Source of the DNA: Rhizobacter sp.
Lineage (GTDB): Bacteria; Pseudomonadota; Gammaproteobacteria; Burkholderiales; Burkholderiaceae_C
Assembly (NCBI GenBank): GCA_019635355.1
Contig: JAHBZQ010000001.1
Coordinates: forward strand, 4,836,001 to 4,900,000
Direction: 5' to 3'
DNA length: 64,000 nucleotides
Numbering within the stretch: position 1 is the stretch's first letter; every line of letters starts with the position of its first letter. This document shows, piece by piece, positions 59,077 to 64,000 of the stretch. Position numbers and translations under genes: made by a program. The notes below the pieces were generated by a model. It had not been told where the DNA came from. It did no database searches and saw nothing but the letters and a program-made list of their open reading frames with translations.

Positions 59077-59146
59077 TGGTGCATTGCAGCATGTTTGACC
59101 ATGCGCAAAAACCCGCAATAAAAAGCTTGAACCCAGAGGAATTCCC

Positions 59147-60322
59147 ATGACCGTCCGTCCCGCCCCCTTGATGTTGTCCACCCTGGCCTTGACGCTGCTC
59201 TCGGCCCTGGTGCTGTCGCTGGCCGGCTGTTCGGGCGGTGGCGAGGCCCAGGCCGCCGCGCCTGCGGGCGCGCCGCCCGCCCCGCCTGTCAGCGTGGCAG
59301 CAGTTGTCTCCAAGAAGGTGCTGGAGCTGCAGGAGTTCTCCGGCCGCATCGAGGCGGTGGAGTCGGCCCAGATCCGCGCCCGGGTGCCCGGCACCATCGA
59401 GGCGGTGAAGTTCAAGCCCGGCGCGCTGGTGAACAAGGGCGACGTGCTCTTCGTCATCGACCCGCGCAGCTACCAGGCCGAGGTGGCGCGCCTCGAAGCG
59501 GCCGTGGCCAGTGCCCGCGCCAAGGCCGAGCACGCCAACGCCGAGTTCGAGCGCTCCAAGCTGCTCAAGGCCGACAACGCGATCTCGCAACGCGATTTCG
59601 ACGAGCGTGCATCCAACGCCCGCCAGCTCGCGGCGAATGCCAAGGCCGACGAGGCCGCGCTCGCGTCTGCCAAGCTGAACCTCGACTTCTCGGTGGTGCG
59701 CGCCCCCATCTCGGGCCGCATCGGCAAGGCCGAGGTCACCGAGGGCAACCTCGTCGACAGCAGCGTGGTGCTCACCTCCATCGTCTCCATCGACCCGGTG
59801 TACGTGAGCTTCGACGGCGACGAGTCGACCTTCCTGCAGGTCGGCGCGCTGGCCCGCAAGGGCGGCCCCGGCGTGAAGGTGCAGGCGGGTCTCGCCAACG
59901 AGACCGGCTACCCGCACGAGGGCAAGCTCGATTTCGTCGACAACCGCATTGACCCCGTCTCGGGCACGGTGCGCATGCGCGCGGTGCTGCGCAACGCCGA
60001 TGCGTCGCTCGTGCCCGGCCTCTTCGTCCGCGTGCAGGTGGGCACCGACGGCAAGGGTGAGGCCCTGCTCATCAACGACACCGCCGTCGGCACCGACCAA
60101 AACCGCAAGTACGTCTACGTCGTGGGCGCCGAGAACAAGGCCGAGTACCGCGTGGTCACGCTGGGCCCGCTGGTCGATGGCCTGCGCGTGGCGCGCTCGG
60201 GCTTGAAGCCCGGCGAGCGCATCGTCGTCAACGGCCTGCAGCGTGTGCGGCCGGGTGCGCCGATCACGCCGGAGGTGGTGCCGATGGTCACCGCCGCTGC
60301 CAGCGCGCCCGTTCGCCAGTAA
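59147..60322 (+). CDS. RND efflux periplasmic adaptor (AcrA/MexA-like lipoprotein)
   Basis: A 391-residue membrane-fusion protein with lipobox SLAGC (Cys28). Barrel-sandwich and hairpin domains follow: FSGRIEAVESAQIRARVPGTIEAVKFKPGALVNKGDVLFVID, a coiled-coil (about 105-175), then RAPISGRIGKAEVTEGNLV and the beta-barrel and membrane-proximal domains ending GLQRVRPGAPITPE. It joins the pump at 60428 to the outer-membrane factor. AGAGGA lies six bases before the ATG. Confidence 0.95.
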   Translation: MTVRPAPLMLSTLALTLLSALVLSLAGCSGGGEAQAAAPAGAPPAPPVSVAAVVSKKVLELQEFSGRIEAVESAQIRARVPGTIEAVKFKPGALVNKGDVLFVIDPRSYQAEVARLEAAVASARAKAEHANAEFERSKLLKADNAISQRDFDERASNARQLAANAKADEAALASAKLNLDFSVVRAPISGRIGKAEVTEGNLVDSSVVLTSIVSIDPVYVSFDGDESTFLQVGALARKGGPGVKVQAGLANETGYPHEGKLDFVDNRIDPVSGTVRMRAVLRNADASLVPGLFVRVQVGTDGKGEALLINDTAVGTDQNRKYVYVVGAENKAEYRVVTLGPLVDGLRVARSGLKPGERIVVNGLQRVRPGAPITPEVVPMVTAAASAPVRQ

Positions 60323-60347
60323 TTCACTCCCAGATCCCCACCGCCCA

Positions 60348-60408
60348 CCGTTCGGGCTGAGCTTGTCGAAGCCTCGCGCAGGCCCTTCGACAGGCTCAGG
60401 GCGAACGG
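60348..60408. repeat. REP-like intergenic repeat cluster 3 (inverted pair)
   Basis: Two units, 60348-60372 and 60383-60408, in opposite orientation around a 10-base loop, between the adaptor and pump genes. They could fold into a long hairpin in the mRNA, which may set the adaptor-to-pump expression ratio (inference). Confidence 0.88.
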
Positions 60409-60427
60409 CCTGTGAACAGGACACCCT

Positions 60428-63400
60428 ATGCGTTTCTCCAGGTTCTTCGTGGACCGGCCCATCTTCGCGGCCGTGTTGTCCATCCTCATCTTTCTCTCAG
60501 GCCTGATCGCCATCGGCCGGCTGCCCATTTCCGAGTACCCGTCGGTCGTGCCGCCGTCGGTGGTCGTCAGCACGCGCTTCCCGGGTGCCAACCCCACCGT
60601 GATCGCGCAGACCGTCGCCGCGCCGCTCGAAGAGGCGATCAACGGCGTCGAGAACATGCTGTACATGGGCTCGCAGGCCACCGGCGACGGCGGCATGAAC
60701 CTCACCGTCACCTTCAAGGTCGGCACCAACGTCGAGCAGGCCGAGACCCAGGTGCAGAACCGCGTGCAGCGGGCCCTGGCGCGGCTGCCTGAGGAGGTGC
60801 GCCAGATCGGCGTCACGACCGTCAAGAGCTCGCCCAACATCACGATGGTGGTGCACCTCGTGTCGCCGAACTCGCGCTACGACGAGGTCTACCTGAGCAA
60901 CTACGCGGTGCTCAACATCAAGGACCGCCTCTCGCGCATTCCCGGCATGGGGCAGGTGCTGGTGTTCGGTGCGGGTGACTACTCGATGCGCGTCTGGCTC
61001 GACCCGCAGAAGATCGCCGCCCGCGGGCTCACCGCGCCCGACGTCGTCAACGCCATCCGCGAGCAGAACGTCCAAGTCGCCGCCGGCGTGGTGGGCGCGT
61101 CACCCAACAAGAACGCACCCTTCCAGCTCTCGGTGAATGCGCAGGGCCGGCTGTCGACCGAAGAAGAGTTCGGCGACATCATCGTCAAGACGGGCTCCAA
61201 CGGAAACGGAGTCGGCGTCACGCGCTTGCGCGACATCGCCCGCATCGAGCTCGGTGCTGCGCAGTATTCGCTGCGCTCGCTGCTCAACAACAAGCCGGCG
61301 GTGGCGCTCGGCCTCTTCCAGGCGCCGGGCTCGAACGCGCTGCAGTTGTCGAGCGACGTGCGCCAGCTGATGGACGAGCTGCAGCGCGACTTCCCCGAAG
61401 ACCTGAAGTACGACATCGTCTACGACCCCACGCGCTTCGTCGAAGACTCCATCGCCGCGGTCATCAAGACGCTGCTCGAAGCGGTGGCCCTCGTGGTGCT
61501 GGTGGTGATCGTCTTCCTGCAGACCTGGCGGGCGTCGCTCATCCCGCTCTTGGCGGTGCCGGTGTCGGTGGTGGGCACGTTTGCGGTGCTGCTGGCCTTC
61601 GGCTTCTCGATCAACACGCTGAGCCTCTTCGGCCTGGTGCTGGCCATCGGCATCGTGGTCGACGACGCGATCGTGGTGGTCGAGAACGTGGAGCGCAACA
61701 TCGCCAACGGCCTCACGCCGCGCGAGGCCACGATCCAGGCGATGAAGGAAGTGTCGGGCCCGATCATCGCCATTGCGCTGGTGCTGTGCGCGGTGTTCGT
61801 GCCCATCGCCTTCGTGTCGGGCCTGACGGGCCAGTTCTACCGCCAGTTCGCGTTGACCATCGCGATCTCGACCGTGATCTCGGCGTTCAACTCGCTCACG
61901 TTGTCGCCTGCGCTGGCGGCGGCGCTGCTCAAGCCGCACGACGCACCGAAGGATCGTCTGTCGCGTGGCATGGACTGGGCGCTCGGCGGCTTCTTCAAGC
62001 GCTTCAACCGCTTCTTCGATCGCTCGTCGAATGGCTACACCAACGGCGTGCGCGGCGTGCTAGGCCACAAGGCGGCGACCATGGGCGTCTACCTGCTGCT
62101 GGTGGTGGCGGCGGTGGCGATGTTCCGCGTGGTGCCCTCGGGCTTCGTGCCGGCGCAAGACAAGCAGTACCTCGTCGGCTTCGCGCAGCTGCCCGACGCC
62201 GCCTCGCTCGACCGCACCGACGCGGTGATCCGCCGCATGAGCGACATCGCGCAATCGGTGCCGGGCGTGAAGGAGTCGGTGGCCTTCCCGGGCCTGTCGA
62301 TCCACGGCTTCATGAACGCGCCCAACTCGGGCATCGTGTTCTACACGCTCGATGATTTCAAGGAGCGCAAGGGCCGCACCAGCGGCGAGATCGCGGCCGA
62401 GGTGAACCAGAAACTCGGTGCGATCCAAGACGCGTTCATCATGGTCTTCCCGCCGCCGCCGGTCGACGGGCTGGGGGCCATCGGCGGCTTCAAGCTCTAC
62501 GTGCAAGACCGAGCCAACCTCGGCCAAGACGCGCTCTACCAGGCCGTGCAGGCGCTGCAGATGAAAGCGTGGCAGACGCCCGAGCTCGCGGGCGTGTTCT
62601 CGGGCTACCAGGTCAACGTGCCGCAGCTGAAGGCCGACGTCGACCGCACCAAGGCCAAGCAGATGGGCGTGCCGCTGTCGGACATCTTCGACACCATGCA
62701 GATCAACCTCGGCTCGCTGTACGTCAACGACTTCAACAAGTTCGGCCGCACCTACCAGGTGATCGCGCAGGCCGATGCGCCGTTCCGCGCCGACGCCTCG
62801 GCCATCGGGCAATTCAAGGTGCGCAATCTCGGCGGCGAGATGGTGCCGCTCGGCAGCCTCGTCAACGTGTCGCCCACCTACGGGCCCGACCGCGTGGAGC
62901 GCTACAACAGCTTTTTCGCGGCCGACTTCAACGGTGGGCCCGCGCCCGGCGTTTCGTCGGGCCAGGCGCAGGCGGTGATGGAACAGCTCGCCAAGGAGAC
63001 GCTGCCACGCGGCATCGGCTTCGAGTGGACCGACCTCACCTACCAGGAGATCCTGGCCGGCAACACCATGGTGATCGTGTTCCCGCTGTGCGTGCTGCTG
63101 GTCTTCCTGGTGCTGGCCGCGCAGTACGAGAGCTGGACGCTGCCGCTCGCGGTGATCCTCATCGTGCCGGCGTCCATCCTGTGTGCGTTGCTCGGCGTGT
63201 GGCTGACGAAGGGCGACAACAACATCTTCACGCAGATTGCGCTCTTCGTGCTGGTGGGGCTGGCGTCGAAGAACGCCATCCTGATCGTCGAGTTCGCCCG
63301 TGACCTGGAGCACCAGGGCCGGGGTGTGGTCGAGGCGGCGCTCGAAGCGTGCAAGCTGCGCCTGCGCCCGATCCTCATGACCTCCATCGCCTTCATCATG

Positions 63401-63601
63401 GGTGTGCTGCCGCTCGTGTTTTCGTCGGGCGCGGGCTCCGAGATGCGGCATGCAATGGGCGTGGCGGTGTTCGCCGGCATGCTGGGCGTCACGCTCTTCG
63501 GGCTCTTCCTCACGCCGCTCTTCTACGTGCTGTTGCGCACGCTCGCGCTGCGCATCGAACGCCGCCGTGTCTCGGTGACGCGCGCTGCCATCGAGGTCTG
63601 A
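60428..63601 (+). CDS. RND multidrug efflux pump, inner-membrane transporter (HAE1 family)
   Basis: A 1057-residue AcrB/MexF-like pump with 12 helices and two large periplasmic loops. Opening FSRFFVDRPIFAAVLSILIFLSGLIAIGRLPISEYPSVVPPSV; the proton-relay helix 4 motif GIVVDDAIVVVENVERNI with the Asp pair; helix 10/11 region VGLASKNAILIVEFARDL; and MTSIAFIMGVLPLVFSSGAGSEMRHAMG. It exports drugs or toxic organics using the proton gradient. Length and motifs are intact. Confidence 0.97.
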   Translation: MRFSRFFVDRPIFAAVLSILIFLSGLIAIGRLPISEYPSVVPPSVVVSTRFPGANPTVIAQTVAAPLEEAINGVENMLYMGSQATGDGGMNLTVTFKVGTNVEQAETQVQNRVQRALARLPEEVRQIGVTTVKSSPNITMVVHLVSPNSRYDEVYLSNYAVLNIKDRLSRIPGMGQVLVFGAGDYSMRVWLDPQKIAARGLTAPDVVNAIREQNVQVAAGVVGASPNKNAPFQLSVNAQGRLSTEEEFGDIIVKTGSNGNGVGVTRLRDIARIELGAAQYSLRSLLNNKPAVALGLFQAPGSNALQLSSDVRQLMDELQRDFPEDLKYDIVYDPTRFVEDSIAAVIKTLLEAVALVVLVVIVFLQTWRASLIPLLAVPVSVVGTFAVLLAFGFSINTLSLFGLVLAIGIVVDDAIVVVENVERNIANGLTPREATIQAMKEVSGPIIAIALVLCAVFVPIAFVSGLTGQFYRQFALTIAISTVISAFNSLTLSPALAAALLKPHDAPKDRLSRGMDWALGGFFKRFNRFFDRSSNGYTNGVRGVLGHKAATMGVYLLLVVAAVAMFRVVPSGFVPAQDKQYLVGFAQLPDAASLDRTDAVIRRMSDIAQSVPGVKESVAFPGLSIHGFMNAPNSGIVFYTLDDFKERKGRTSGEIAAEVNQKLGAIQDAFIMVFPPPPVDGLGAIGGFKLYVQDRANLGQDALYQAVQALQMKAWQTPELAGVFSGYQVNVPQLKADVDRTKAKQMGVPLSDIFDTMQINLGSLYVNDFNKFGRTYQVIAQADAPFRADASAIGQFKVRNLGGEMVPLGSLVNVSPTYGPDRVERYNSFFAADFNGGPAPGVSSGQAQAVMEQLAKETLPRGIGFEWTDLTYQEILAGNTMVIVFPLCVLLVFLVLAAQYESWTLPLAVILIVPASILCALLGVWLTKGDNNIFTQIALFVLVGLASKNAILIVEFARDLEHQGRGVVEAALEACKLRLRPILMTSIAFIMGVLPLVFSSGAGSEMRHAMGVAVFAGMLGVTLFGLFLTPLFYVLLRTLALRIERRRVSVTRAAIEV

Positions 63602-63602
63602 C

Positions 63603-64000
63603 ATGACATTCCAAGAACGACTCTTTCCCCTGACCGCGCTGGCTGCTGCGCTCCTGCTGGCCGGTTGTTCGCTCGCGCCCAAGGTGCCCGAGCCCGAGAT
63701 CAGCGTGCCCGTCGCCTTCAAGCAAGCCGCGCCGGCTGAAGGCCAATGGAAGCCGGCCGTGCCGGCCGAAGCGGCGGCGCGGGGCGCGTGGTGGAGCGTG
63801 TTTGGCGACGCCCGCCTCGATGCCCTCGAAGCGCAGGCCGAGAAGGCCAACCCGACGCTCGCGCTCGCCGCGGCACGGGTGCGTGCCGCACGGGCCACGC
63901 TCAGCGGTGCACAAGCCGGCCGTTGGCCCACGCTGGGCCTGAACGCCGGGGCGAGCCGTGCGCGCTCGGCGCCGGCCTCGCTAGGCCTGCCCGATGGCAC
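63603..64000 (+). CDS. RND efflux outer-membrane factor (OprM/NodT-like), 3' end outside window
   Basis: The first 132 residues of an outer-membrane channel lipoprotein: lipobox LLLAGC (Cys22), then AWWSVFGDARLDALEAQAEKANPTLALAAARVRAARA and the start of the helical barrel, as in OprM/NodT. It begins one base after the pump stop, so the three efflux genes form one operon. The rest lies beyond base 64000. Confidence 0.9.
   Translation, partial: MTFQERLFPLTALAAALLLAGCSLAPKVPEPEISVPVAFKQAAPAEGQWKPAVPAEAAARGAWWSVFGDARLDALEAQAEKANPTLALAAARVRAARATLSGAQAGRWPTLGLNAGASRARSAPASLGLPDG

Overview
The window is high-GC (by eye about 65-68%), almost wall-to-wall coding DNA from a betaproteobacterium, most likely order Burkholderiales and plausibly the Rubrivivax/Leptothrix/Piscinibacter side of it (inference). 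This rests on protein families and gene neighbourhoods typical of that group: an fds-type soluble formate dehydrogenase operon, a DUF3034 / truncated-globin / cupredoxin cluster, PqiA-PqiA-PqiB-PqiC, a TRAP transporter, and the TCGACAGGCTCAGCCCGAA family of intergenic repeats. I see no rRNA, tRNA, CRISPR array or insertion sequence.

Layout. 1-24.6 kb is mostly chromosomal housekeeping and small metabolic genes: a SulP transporter (cut by the left edge), DUF1275, metG, a JmjC-like cupin, apbC, an MBL hydrolase, two DUF962 paralogues around a Crp/Fnr regulator, a C13-type membrane peptidase, dcd, a YpfJ-type zinc protease, a DsbA-like protein, a LysR/NmrA divergent pair, lldD, the exported cupredoxin/globin/DUF3034 set, an SOS-controlled dinB, a GFA protein followed by a SenA/EgtB-like protein, a three-repeat exported protein, a VOC protein and a ProQ-domain protein.

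24.9-36.0 kb is a defence island: seven co-directional, mostly overlapping genes. They encode a type I restriction system (hsdR, hsdM, hsdS) with a DUF1016 nuclease between hsdM and hsdS, then an ABC-type ATPase plus HNH nuclease pair resembling Septu (PtuA/PtuB), then a NucS-like PD-(D/E)XK nuclease with a DUF5655-type tail. The overlaps imply one translationally coupled operon. This compound arrangement is the most interesting object in the window.

36.3-46.5 kb: a PfpI-family protein and a ribbon-helix-helix protein, then the formate dehydrogenase operon on the minus strand (an OFA-family formate/oxalate transporter, fdsG, fdsB, fdsA, fdsD, fdhD), with a divergent ModE-HTH/binding-protein regulator. 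46.5-50.1 kb: the pqi outer-membrane lipid-trafficking operon. 50.1-54.1 kb: an AcoR-like regulator without its AAA+ domain and a solitary GspE/PilB-type ATPase with tandem helical repeats. 54.2-57.0 kb: a dctMQP TRAP transporter. 57.1-58.0 kb: a GAF protein and an atypical receiver protein, coupled. 58.0-64.0 kb: a LysR regulator divergent from an RND efflux operon (adaptor, pump, outer-membrane factor cut by the right edge), with a perfect 12-bp inverted repeat between them.

All function calls come from reading the protein sequences and recalling family motifs; no database search was run. Starts were chosen by Shine-Dalgarno position, start/stop overlap with neighbours and family length.
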